Below, piece by piece: positions 9,459-17,294 of a stretch of 64,000 bases of DNA. This DNA comes from CAIVVT01 sp052145115 (GTDB taxonomy: Bacteria; Acidobacteriota; Terriglobia; Bryobacterales; Bryobacteraceae): assembly GCA_052145115.1 (NCBI GenBank), contig JBKQPG010000054.1, positions 1 to 64,000 of the forward strand, given 5' to 3'. Position 1 is the first letter of the stretch. Every line of letters starts with the position of its first letter. Made by a program: the position numbers and the translations under genes. The notes beneath the pieces are model-generated. The model was not told the origin of the DNA, did not search any database, and saw nothing but the letters and a program-made list of their open reading frames with translations.

Positions 9459-10567
9459 TGTGTGGCCACCTCCCGAATGCCGACCCGATAACGATCCAGT
9501 ATTCCGATAAATTGCAGCGTCAGGATCCGGCGTCCGGTCCGCCGCCGCTGGAGCAGCAAGCCCGGCAGCGCGGCGATCAGAACCAGGTGCGCCGCGGCGA
9601 CGTAGCATGGCAGTTTCCAGAACGGCAGTCCCGCCGCTCCGAATTCAGCCGCCTTGCCGCGCCCGGCCAGCGCCGCCCGCAGGTGCAGCACGTAGCGCGC
9701 CAGGGCGTAAAACGGCGCCGCCACCAGCCGCGTGAATGGAAACAGTTTCAACACCACTCTCAGCCGGTTCCGCTCCACGTACCACGCCTTCGCGGCCGAG
9801 GCCCGCCCGGCGCTGGCCGAGTACCAATGCTCCACCTCGGCCTGCGGCACGTACAGGCAATGCCAGCCCAGCCAGCAGCCTCGCAACCCCAGGTCCGTAT
9901 CCTCGTGATACAAGAACAGCGACTCGTCGAACAGGCCCGTTTCGGCCAGCATCGCTCCGCGATAGACGCCGGCGCAACCGCTCGGAAACAGCGCCTCCTG
10001 GGGCCGGTCCCAGGCCGCGGCCGGCTGGGCGTGGCCGCGTTGGATGCTGGAGCCGTCGCGGGCCAGCAACATGCCCGCCGAATCGAGCGTCTGGGTCCCC
10101 GCCAGCAGGATGCGCGGAGCTGCCATGCCCGCCCCCCGGTCGGCCTGCAGCGCCGCCAGCAGCGCTTCCAGGCACCGCGGACGCGGGACCGTATCGTCAT
10201 TGAGGGCCATAAGGAACTCGGCCGGCCGGAGCCGCCAGGCCTGGTTCACGCTCTTTCCGTAACCGGCGTTGACGCGGTTTTCGATCACTTCGGCGAACTC
10301 AAACCGGCGCACAATATCGCCCGCCAGGCCGCGCCCGCTATTGTCGACCACCACAACCCGAAATTCCATCATCGTCTGTGCCGCCAAGGCCTGCAGGCAC
10401 TGTTCGAGCCGGGGCCCGGCCAGCAGAGTCGGAATCGCAACGGTGACTGGTGAGCGGTACAACCCAAGATTGTACGCGAACACCGACCCGCCGGATCGCC
10501 GGGACCAGCCTCGACCATCCAACCGGCTCATTCCCGCGCCGGTCGACAGGTACAATCGGACCCCCAA
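9455..10567 (-). CDS. Glycosyltransferase family 2, rhamnosyltransferase-like
   Basis: 370-residue GT2 enzyme with VAIPTLLAGPRLEQCL, VVVDNSGRG, NAGYGKSVNQAW and the metal-site LNDDTVP in order, followed by SGCAGVYRGAMLAETGLFDE (acceptor region) and one or two C-terminal hydrophobic segments. This pattern fits cell-surface polysaccharide rhamnosyltransferases. It is the first gene of the minus-strand glycosylation cluster. The exact start is uncertain: the GT fold begins about 40 residues in, and Met13 (10531) is another candidate. Confidence 0.85.
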   Translation of the reverse strand: MGVRLYLSTGAGMSRLDGRGWSRRSGGSVFAYNLGLYRSPVTVAIPTLLAGPRLEQCLQALAAQTMMEFRVVVVDNSGRGLAGDIVRRFEFAEVIENRVNAGYGKSVNQAWRLRPAEFLMALNDDTVPRPRCLEALLAALQADRGAGMAAPRILLAGTQTLDSAGMLLARDGSSIQRGHAQPAAAWDRPQEALFPSGCAGVYRGAMLAETGLFDESLFLYHEDTDLGLRGCWLGWHCLYVPQAEVEHWYSASAGRASAAKAWYVERNRLRVVLKLFPFTRLVAAPFYALARYVLHLRAALAGRGKAAEFGAAGLPFWKLPCYVAAAHLVLIAALPGLLLQRRRTGRRILTLQFIGILDRYRVGIREVATH

Positions 10568-10609
10568 CTCGCCTTTTTGCGGGATGCCGCTGACGTGGCC
10601 GGCAAAAGC

Positions 10610-10647
10610 TTAGTAAACTAACCGAAAAGGTGCATTCCACTGAATGC
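10610..10647. promoter_or_regulatory. Two adjacent palindromes upstream of the aminotransferase
   Basis: TTAGT-aa-ACTAA at 10610-10621 and GCATTC-cact-GAATGC at 10632-10647 lie in the roughly 100-bp divergent gap between the GT2 gene and the aminotransferase. A GGAGG ribosome site follows at about 10656. These could be operator half-sites or a leader hairpin. No regulator family is assigned. Confidence 0.35.
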
Positions 10648-10665
10648 CCTGGAGTGGAGGCTGAG

Positions 10666-11883
10666 ATGAGCTTAAGCCAGCTGGCACGGACCATTCACGA
10701 ATCCGTCACGCTGAAACTGAACCAGACGGCGGCGCTGCTGCGGGAGAAGGGCGAGCCGGTGATCCACCTCGGCGGTGGCGAGCCGAAGTCCAAGACTCCT
10801 CTGGACGCGATTGTCAGTTGCACTTCGGTCCTCAACTCCGGTGACATCAAGTACACGCCGCCCGACGGCATCCCCGCTCTCAAGAAGGCCATCATCCGCT
10901 ACACCGAAGAATATTACGGGCGGGCGGTGAGGCCAGAAAACGTGGTTGCCTCGTGTGGCGCCAAGCAGGCCATCATGTGCGCGCTGATCGCGATCCTCGA
11001 TCCCAAGGACGAGGTGATCTTCCCGGCGCCGTATTGGGTCAGCTACCCCGAGATGGTCAAACTGGCCGGCGGCGTGCCCGTGGCGGTCAAGCCCGAGGAC
11101 GGCTCCTTTTACCCCACCGTCAAGGAAATCGCGGACTGCATCGGCAGCTACACCAAGGCCATCATCCTGAACAGTCCCAACAACCCCTCCGGCGTGATGT
11201 ATTCGCGGGACTTCATCGCCGGAATCGTCGAGCTGTGCGCCAAGAAGTCGATTTACCTGCTGATGGACGACACTTATAACCGGCTGGTGTTCGACGGTAA
11301 ATCGCCGATCAACTGCTATGACTTCTCCAAGGAGGACCTGGAAGGCTCCAAGCTGGTGGTGATCAACTGCGTCTCCAAGATGTACGCCATGACCGGATTC
11401 CGCATCGGCTGGGCGGTTGGCAGCCGCGACCTGATCAGCACCATGGCGACCATCCAGAGCCAGCAGACCTCCGGGCCGGCCACGCCTTCGCAGTGGGCCG
11501 CCGTCGGCGCGCTGAATGGGGTGCAGAATTCGATCGAGGCGCTGCGCATGACGCTGGAGAACAACCGCAACATCTTGCTGGACCATCTGCTGGCCTTCCC
11601 CGGTCTGCGCGTGACCAAACCCGAAGGTGCCTTCTACTGCTTCCCGGACTTCAGCAATTATGAGAAGAGCTCCCAGAAGCTGGCTGAATTCCTGCTGAAC
11701 AAGGTCCGCGTGGTCACCGTGCCGGGCAAGGAGTTCGGCATGGAAGGCCATCTGCGCATCAGCTTCTGCGGCGCCGCCAAGGAGATCACGGAGGGCATCG
11801 AGCGCATCCGCTGGGCGCTCGACCCGGCCTCGCCCAACGAGCTCTATCTCGGCGACCGGCGCCTGGTGCGCGACTGGATGTAA
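10666..11883 (+). CDS. Class I/II pyridoxal-phosphate aminotransferase (aspartate aminotransferase type)
   Basis: 405 residues. It transfers an amino group between an amino acid and a 2-oxo acid, probably aspartate/oxaloacetate. Fold type I landmarks are the N-terminal GGGEP arm, the NSPNNPSGVMYS cofactor loop, DDTYNRLVF (the PLP-nitrogen Asp), and the Schiff-base lysine in VSKMYAMTGFRIGW, followed by the arginine of RISFCGAA near the C terminus. The ATG at 10666 has GGAGG 5-6 nt upstream. It lies 10 bp ahead of pckA, so oxaloacetate from transamination could feed gluconeogenesis. Substrate preference is inferred. Confidence 0.87.
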   Translation: MSLSQLARTIHESVTLKLNQTAALLREKGEPVIHLGGGEPKSKTPLDAIVSCTSVLNSGDIKYTPPDGIPALKKAIIRYTEEYYGRAVRPENVVASCGAKQAIMCALIAILDPKDEVIFPAPYWVSYPEMVKLAGGVPVAVKPEDGSFYPTVKEIADCIGSYTKAIILNSPNNPSGVMYSRDFIAGIVELCAKKSIYLLMDDTYNRLVFDGKSPINCYDFSKEDLEGSKLVVINCVSKMYAMTGFRIGWAVGSRDLISTMATIQSQQTSGPATPSQWAAVGALNGVQNSIEALRMTLENNRNILLDHLLAFPGLRVTKPEGAFYCFPDFSNYEKSSQKLAEFLLNKVRVVTVPGKEFGMEGHLRISFCGAAKEITEGIERIRWALDPASPNELYLGDRRLVRDWM

Positions 11884-11893
11884 GGAGCCGGCC

Positions 11894-13555
11894 ATGAACA
11901 TCTACACCGACATCCCCTCCCCGGCGGTGAAGCAGGCGGCCGAGGCGGCGAGCGTTTACGGGCTGCAGAACCACGGCCTGCTGAATCTGAGGCGCGTGTA
12001 CTGGAATCTGGCCCCGGAGGCGCTCTACGAAGAGGCCATCTTCCGCGGTGAGGGCTCGATCTGCAGCCAGGGGCCGCTGGTGGTGAACACCGGCAAGCAC
12101 ACCGCCCGCGCGGCGGCCGACAAGTACCTGGTGCGCGAGCCCTCGTCGGAGGGCTACATCTGGTGGGGCACCCACAACCGGCCCTTCTATCCGCAGAGCT
12201 TCAACACCCTGCTCACGCGTCTCCAGGCCTATCTTCAGGGCCGCGACGTCTTCGTCCAGGACTGCTTCGGCGGCGCCGACGCCGACTACCGGCTCCCCGT
12301 CCGCATCATTACCGAGACGGCCTGGCACAGCCTGTTCGCGCGGACCATGTTCCTCAAGCCCGAGTCGCTGGACGCGTATCGCCGCCACGTGCCCGAGTTC
12401 ACCATCATCGCCGCGCCCGGCTTCAACTCGAGCCCGCTGGTCGATTCCACCCGCACGGAGACGTTCATCATCCTGAACCTGGCCGAGCGGCTGGCCATCA
12501 TCGGCGGCACCTGCTACGGCGGCGAGATCAAGAAGACCGTCTTCACCATCCTCAATGCCCTGCTGCCCTTCGACGGCGTCCTGCCCATGCACTGCTCGGC
12601 CAACGTCGGCCCGTCCGGCGACGCGGCCATCTTCTTCGGACTGTCCGGCACCGGCAAGACGACCCTCTCGGCCGACCCGTCGCGCGGCTTGATCGGCGAC
12701 GACGAGCACGGTTGGAGTGACAACGGCGTGTTCAACTTCGAGGACGGCTGCTACGCCAAGGTGATCCGGCTTTCCGAAAGCGCCGAGCCGCAGATCTTCG
12801 AATGCACGCGGCGCTTCGGCACGATTCTTGAAAACGTCGTCTTCGACCCGCGCACCCGCCGCCTCGACCTGAACGACGACCACCTGACCGAAAACACCCG
12901 CGCCGCCTATCCGCTCTCCTTCATCGGCAACGCTCTGCCCGACAAACGGACCGGCCATCCCAAAAACGTCGTCTTCCTGACCTGCGACGCCTCGGGCGTG
13001 CTGCCGCCGATCTCCAAGCTGACGCCGGACCAGGCGGTGTACCACTTCATGAGCGGCTACACCAGCAAGATCGCCGGCACCGAGATCGGGCTGGGCGTGG
13101 AACCGCAGATCACCTTCAGCGCGTGCTTCGGCGCGCCGTTCATGGTCCACCATCCCTACCGCTACGCGCAGATGCTGAAGGCCAAGATCCTGAAGCACGG
13201 CGCGGACGTGTGGCTGGTCAACACCGGCTGGACCGGCGGGCCGTTCGGCATCGGCAAACGCATCAGCATCCAGCACACCCGCGCGCTGCTGAACGCGGCG
13301 CTGAGCGGCCATTTGGCGAAGGTTGAATACGTGCAGGACCCGGTGTTCGGCCTGTCCGTGCCGAAGGAGTGCGAGGGCGTGCCGGCTTCGATCCTCGATC
13401 CCGCCAACACCTGGCCCAGCCGCGAGGAATACGACCGCAAGTACGACACGCTGGCGGCGCGCTTCATCGACAACTTCGAGTTCATGCTGAGCGAGGAGCT
13501 GGACGTGCCGAAGGACCTGGTGCAGCACGGGCCGAAGCGCAAAACGCCCGTCTGA
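11894..13555 (+). CDS. pckA: Phosphoenolpyruvate carboxykinase (ATP)
   Basis: 553 residues, usual for the ATP-dependent family. It decarboxylates and phosphorylates oxaloacetate to phosphoenolpyruvate, the entry to gluconeogenesis. Motifs in order are the kinase-1a P-loop FGLSGTGKTTLS, the metal-binding kinase-2 segment LIGDDEHGWSDNGVFNFEDGCYAK, and HPKNVVFLTCDA with the adenine-site region near the C terminus. It follows the aminotransferase by 10 bp with AAGGAG upstream, so the two are probably cotranscribed. Confidence 0.97.
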   Translation: MNIYTDIPSPAVKQAAEAASVYGLQNHGLLNLRRVYWNLAPEALYEEAIFRGEGSICSQGPLVVNTGKHTARAAADKYLVREPSSEGYIWWGTHNRPFYPQSFNTLLTRLQAYLQGRDVFVQDCFGGADADYRLPVRIITETAWHSLFARTMFLKPESLDAYRRHVPEFTIIAAPGFNSSPLVDSTRTETFIILNLAERLAIIGGTCYGGEIKKTVFTILNALLPFDGVLPMHCSANVGPSGDAAIFFGLSGTGKTTLSADPSRGLIGDDEHGWSDNGVFNFEDGCYAKVIRLSESAEPQIFECTRRFGTILENVVFDPRTRRLDLNDDHLTENTRAAYPLSFIGNALPDKRTGHPKNVVFLTCDASGVLPPISKLTPDQAVYHFMSGYTSKIAGTEIGLGVEPQITFSACFGAPFMVHHPYRYAQMLKAKILKHGADVWLVNTGWTGGPFGIGKRISIQHTRALLNAALSGHLAKVEYVQDPVFGLSVPKECEGVPASILDPANTWPSREEYDRKYDTLAARFIDNFEFMLSEELDVPKDLVQHGPKRKTPV

Positions 13556-13869
13556 GCAATCTGCCGGTCCCAGTAAGTTCCGCCGGACGCGCCCGCCGGG
13601 CCAGCCCGCGTGTATTACCAACAATCGGCTGCGGCGCGCGATAGGGCCGCATCTACTTCGTTGCCCTGGGCCCAGAGGGCGCCCGCGCGTCCTCGACGTG
13701 GGAGCCAAGTACGCCTGCGGGCGGCTCCCGCGAGCGCGCCTCGCTACGATCGCGGTGTAACATCCGGGCTAGGAACTCGAGCAGCGCAGGGGGCGGCGCG
13801 GGCGGCGGGAGTGCGATTGGCGGAGCGTGGGAGGGGCGTTCGCGGAAAATTGGAGGAACAAAGCCAAGC

Positions 13870-13895
13870 GCGACACTTATGTCGCAAAGTGTCGC
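13870..13895. repeat. Inverted repeat GCGACACTT / AAGTGTCGC
   Basis: Perfect 9-bp arms at 13870-13878 and 13887-13895 with 8 bp between. It looks like a dimeric regulator site or a hairpin. The nearest gene starts are hundreds of bases away. Confidence 0.7.
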
Positions 13896-14042
13896 ATTTC
13901 GTCATACGGCGTGTGACGTCAGGGTGATTCGGGAAAGGTCGGGCCGGGAGGCGAGAAAGGATATGTAAGAATCGTTGAATCAGATCGATACACGGAAGAA
14001 GGCGGCTCCGATTGGATCGTGAGCCGGGCGAGTAAGTATGAC

Positions 14043-14081
14043 AATTCGACAGGATGTGGTGTCGTGTCGAAATGTCGAATT
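14043..14081. repeat. Inverted repeat AATTCGACA / TGTCGAATT
   Basis: Perfect 9-bp arms at 14043-14051 and 14073-14081 with 21 bp between. The spacer also contains further TGTCG copies. It shares the CGACA core with the repeat at 13870-13895. Confidence 0.7.
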
Positions 14082-14206
14082 TGCGGGTTCACGGGGCTGG
14101 GGTGAGCGGTCGAGGCGGGGCGGGCAGTCCCCGGGTCCAGGGCCATGGCGATTGGATAGAACCTCAAGATCAAGGGGTTGAGGCAGGAGGCTGCGTTAGA
14201 TCAGGA

Positions 14207-14360
14207 TCACAGTTTCTGTGAACTCGGCCGGCGCGGGTTGGGTGGCCGGAGGGGACACTCTGCGCGTGCCGCGGCGGCACGCTTGGGTTCCCTCGGCACG
14301 ACGTTCAGAGGCTGTCGATCAAGCGCCGCGGCCCTCGTTGTCCCCATCCGGGAGTGGCCT
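14207..14360 (+). repeat. 154-bp dispersed repeat, copy 2
   Basis: Matches the reverse complement of 2-155 with mismatches only at about 14222, 14298, 14338 and 14355. It has the same TCACAG-ttt-CTGTGA palindrome at its left end and the GC-rich palindrome at 14265-14281. Identity stops at both ends: it fails at 14361, and the left end falls exactly at the palindrome, which suggests a discrete element about 154 bp long. Confidence 0.9.
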
Positions 14361-14504
14361 GATTGCGGCCGGACGCGGCGGGCTACACTTATTCCGAAAC
14401 AGGCCTAGTCCATTTGGCCGTCGAACCTCCTTCCACACATCGCGCGGCGGCGAGGCCTGAATTCCGAGCTGGCGGACGGCCACGGCAAGGTGGCGCCTCT
14501 ATGT

Positions 14505-15086
14505 TCACGCTAGTCTCTCCGCGATGTGTCCAATGACCGGAAGCACGAGCTTCTTGCCCCGGTACGCCGTATACATCAGCGCCAGCCACAACAGGGACAA
14601 CAGCAGGGCCAGAAACGAACGAAGCAGTACCAACCAGGCCATTGCAGACAACTTGGGATCGAATCCGCTCATGATGCGGAGAACCACGATGGCGGCCAAA
14701 TAGGACATAGCCGACTGGAACGCGTGGAACCGGATGGTTCGATTGTGCTTATAGGGCTTCATGAGCAGGAACGCGATCGGACCCAGGAGCCCAAACGCGT
14801 AACAGATGACGCTCGCGACGTTCTCCTGCATCGCGAAAGCCTTGAGCCGCGCCTCCGGGTCTGCCGGAAGGGAATCTTTGTATTTCCTGCCGATTCTCCT
14901 TGAAATCAGCGTGATGCTCGCCGCCAGGGCGACCATCAGGACTAGCATCGAGATCCCCATGGCACGACCGGAGATGAAGCCGGTCTGGACGGCACACACC
15001 AGCAGGAGTACAATGCACGTGAAACAGGCGAACACCGCCAACGTGCTCCTGCGGAGCGAGCGCTTCACTTGATCCACGCTGTTCAT
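14505..15086 (-). CDS. Membrane protein with DUF4870-like C-terminal half
   Basis: 193 residues with two N-terminal hydrophobic helices (about residues 17-65), a cytosolic charged loop, and three more helices. The segment GLLGPIAFLLMKPYKHNRTIRFHAFQSA matches the signature of DUF4870 small membrane proteins (GPI-F-L-x-KPY...R-FHAFQS). Function unknown. It is the last gene of the minus-strand run after the GH57 gene. A GTG at 15101 is an alternative start; GGAGG lies 14 nt upstream of the chosen ATG. Confidence 0.75.
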   Translation of the reverse strand: MNSVDQVKRSLRRSTLAVFACFTCIVLLLVCAVQTGFISGRAMGISMLVLMVALAASITLISRRIGRKYKDSLPADPEARLKAFAMQENVASVICYAFGLLGPIAFLLMKPYKHNRTIRFHAFQSAMSYLAAIVVLRIMSGFDPKLSAMAWLVLLRSFLALLLSLLWLALMYTAYRGKKLVLPVIGHIAERLA

Positions 15087-15136
15087 GGGAGCCGATTCCA
15101 CCTCCGGCGTCGAGAAAGCTCACGGCCTCTTTGATT

Positions 15137-17275
15137 CTAGTCGGCGTATTCGCCAGGGGTGAACTCGATCCAGCCCTGGGCGGGCGCGGCGTCGAGCGGC
15201 AGCCCGTCCTCCCAGAGGGAGAATTGCATGCGCACGGGCGCGGGGGCGGCGGCGTTGAGCGCGGCGCAGGGCAGGGCCAACTCGAGCACCCGGCGATAGG
15301 CGGCCTGGGGGGCCTCGGGGCGCTGCGAGGCGGAGCCTTCCGGGCCGATGAGCTGGACGCCATCGCGGGTTAACTGCAAGCGGTATTCGGTCTCATGGCC
15401 GGCGGCGGCGAAGGTGCAGCGGACCTCCTTGCCGGCCATGGCGCCGGGCTGGGACTGGTGGAAGTCGAGGCGCACGAAGAGGCTCTGCAGGTCGCTGCCG
15501 TAGCGGACTTCGCGCAGGTGGATGCGGCGGCCGTGCATGGCGCCCTGGCGCTCGTCGGGGCGGAACAGCCCGGCGCCCATCCATTCGAAGTAGCTCGACA
15601 CTTCGCCGTCGATCAACGGGTGAATCGGTCCTACCGGGGGCTCCTGGCGCTCGGCCACCGCCAGGCGGAGGATGGGACGCGAGAGCTGGTCGGGCGGCGT
15701 CTGGCCGATCAGGCGGTAGAAGTTGGCCAGGTGGTCGCGGAACAACTGGTCGAACTCGGGCCTGTTCTCGCTGGCGTGCTCGGGCCCGTACCACCAGCAC
15801 CAGTCGCTGCCCTCAGCGATGAGCAGCTCCTGGTAAGCCATGGCGCGGCGTTCGGGCGGGAGCGCGGCGGCGGCGGGGGAGGGGGCGAATTGCTCCCAAG
15901 CCTGGCGGGCATCGAGCAGATAGTCCCAGGCCTGGTTGTCCTCCTCGGCGCCGATCCAGATGTCGAAGTTGGCGTTGATCCAGGAGCCCGGATGAATGCG
16001 CGTGAGCTCGGCGGCGGGGACGCGATCGAGGGCTTCGCTGACGGTGACGGCCTCGATGGAGGGATCGGCCGAGATCAAGCTGTAGAGTTGCGACAGGAAG
16101 GGGCGCCCGTTGCGCTCGTAATGCTCCCAGGCGTTCTCCCCGTCGAGGATGATGGGCACCAGGGCGTCGCGGCCCTGGGCGTGGAGTTGGCGCGCGTTTT
16201 CACGGATGCGGTCGAGGAAATGCGCGGCCGCCTGGGCGGGTTCCATGCGCGAGTAGACGAAGCCGATGAGGTCGCTCAGGAAATGGTCGCGGAAGATGAG
16301 CCGCATGGCATGGCCGTCCTGCTTCCAGACCCACGGCCGGCAGGTATCGTCGATGCCCGCGGGGCGGCCCAGCGTGGCGCCGAGGACGCCGTTGTCGGTG
16401 GCCATCCACTGGACGCCGCATTCGGCCGCGATGGCGAGCACTTCATCCGAGACCGAGCCTTCAGAAGGCCACATACCGGCCGGGCGGGAGCCGAGGCGGG
16501 CCTGGGCGTAGTCCAGCGCCGACTGGATCTGGTGGCGGGCGTCCTGGGGGTACTGAAAGCGGCGCGGCAGGGGGACGTTGGGGTGGGAAACCGAAGCGAT
16601 GCCCGAATCGCACAGCAACGGGAGGATGGGATGGTAGAACGGGGTGACCGAGATTTCGATCTGGCCGCGCTGGGCGAAACGCTTATAGGCGGGCATCACG
16701 AGAGCGCAGATCTCAGTCTGCTTGCGGCCCATGAGCGCCTGGTCGGCGGCGGAGTAGTCGCGGCCCTTTTCGACCAGCGCCTGGACGGCGGGATCGGTCT
16801 CCAGGAAGATCTCGTCGAACCAGGCCAATTGGGAGAGCACCTGGAGGTCGCGCAGGGCGGCGGTGGAGAAGCCGCGGCGGGCGCGCTCGGGGTTGAAGCC
16901 GGCGGCGCGCCAGGCGTTGTAGAGCTCGCCGTAGCGCGGGTAACGGTAGATCAGGCGAGAGGCGTTGGCCTGGAAGAAGTACTTGAGGATGAAGGCCTGC
17001 TCGTCGGCGCTGAGCTGGTCGGCGGGCTTGAGGGCGCAGCGCAGAAAGGGGTCGCGGGCTTCGCCGCGGGCGTATTCCTCGATCTGCTCGATCATGGACG
17101 GGACCAGGTTGAAGGTCTGGCGGATTTTGGGGAACTGCTCCAGCATCTGGACCATGCCGTAGTAGTCCTTGAGGGCGTGCATGCGCGTCCAGGGCAGTTG
17201 ATACTCGCCCGAGGCGAGGTCCTTATAAAAGGGCTGGTGCATGTGCCAGACGAAGACCAGCAGTGTGCGAGGCAC
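15137..17275 (-). CDS. Glycoside hydrolase family 57
   Basis: 712-residue GH57 enzyme acting on alpha-glucans (amylase, amylopullulanase or 4-alpha-glucanotransferase type). The family start motif HMHQPFYKD is at residues 11-19. The nucleophile glutamate is probably in MWPSEGSVSDEV, and the acid/base aspartate in LDGENAWEHYERNG. A C-terminal region of about 150 residues looks like a beta-sandwich. No signal peptide, so probably cytosolic and linked to glycogen or maltodextrin turnover. It starts 19 bp after the phosphoesterase gene. Confidence 0.9.
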   Translation of the reverse strand: MPRTLLVFVWHMHQPFYKDLASGEYQLPWTRMHALKDYYGMVQMLEQFPKIRQTFNLVPSMIEQIEEYARGEARDPFLRCALKPADQLSADEQAFILKYFFQANASRLIYRYPRYGELYNAWRAAGFNPERARRGFSTAALRDLQVLSQLAWFDEIFLETDPAVQALVEKGRDYSAADQALMGRKQTEICALVMPAYKRFAQRGQIEISVTPFYHPILPLLCDSGIASVSHPNVPLPRRFQYPQDARHQIQSALDYAQARLGSRPAGMWPSEGSVSDEVLAIAAECGVQWMATDNGVLGATLGRPAGIDDTCRPWVWKQDGHAMRLIFRDHFLSDLIGFVYSRMEPAQAAAHFLDRIRENARQLHAQGRDALVPIILDGENAWEHYERNGRPFLSQLYSLISADPSIEAVTVSEALDRVPAAELTRIHPGSWINANFDIWIGAEEDNQAWDYLLDARQAWEQFAPSPAAAALPPERRAMAYQELLIAEGSDWCWWYGPEHASENRPEFDQLFRDHLANFYRLIGQTPPDQLSRPILRLAVAERQEPPVGPIHPLIDGEVSSYFEWMGAGLFRPDERQGAMHGRRIHLREVRYGSDLQSLFVRLDFHQSQPGAMAGKEVRCTFAAAGHETEYRLQLTRDGVQLIGPEGSASQRPEAPQAAYRRVLELALPCAALNAAAPAPVRMQFSLWEDGLPLDAAPAQGWIEFTPGEYAD

Positions 17276-17294
17276 GGATGCTCCTCTGTGGACC

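Larger units (their letters stand above)
13556..14504. other. 950-bp gene-free region
   Basis: No reading frame here has convincing protein features. The region holds GGAGCC...GGCTCC near 13703-13730 and two inverted repeats with a CGACA/TGTCG core (13870-13895 and 14043-14081). It also holds the second copy of the 154-bp repeat (14207-14360). The remainder shows nothing I can name. It could be the remnant of a lost gene or element. Confidence 0.6.

Noticed and set aside
11786..13708. 640-residue minus-strand open frame opposite pckA
   Set aside because: Shadow of a high-GC coding strand; no domain motifs, and pckA on the other strand is unmistakable.
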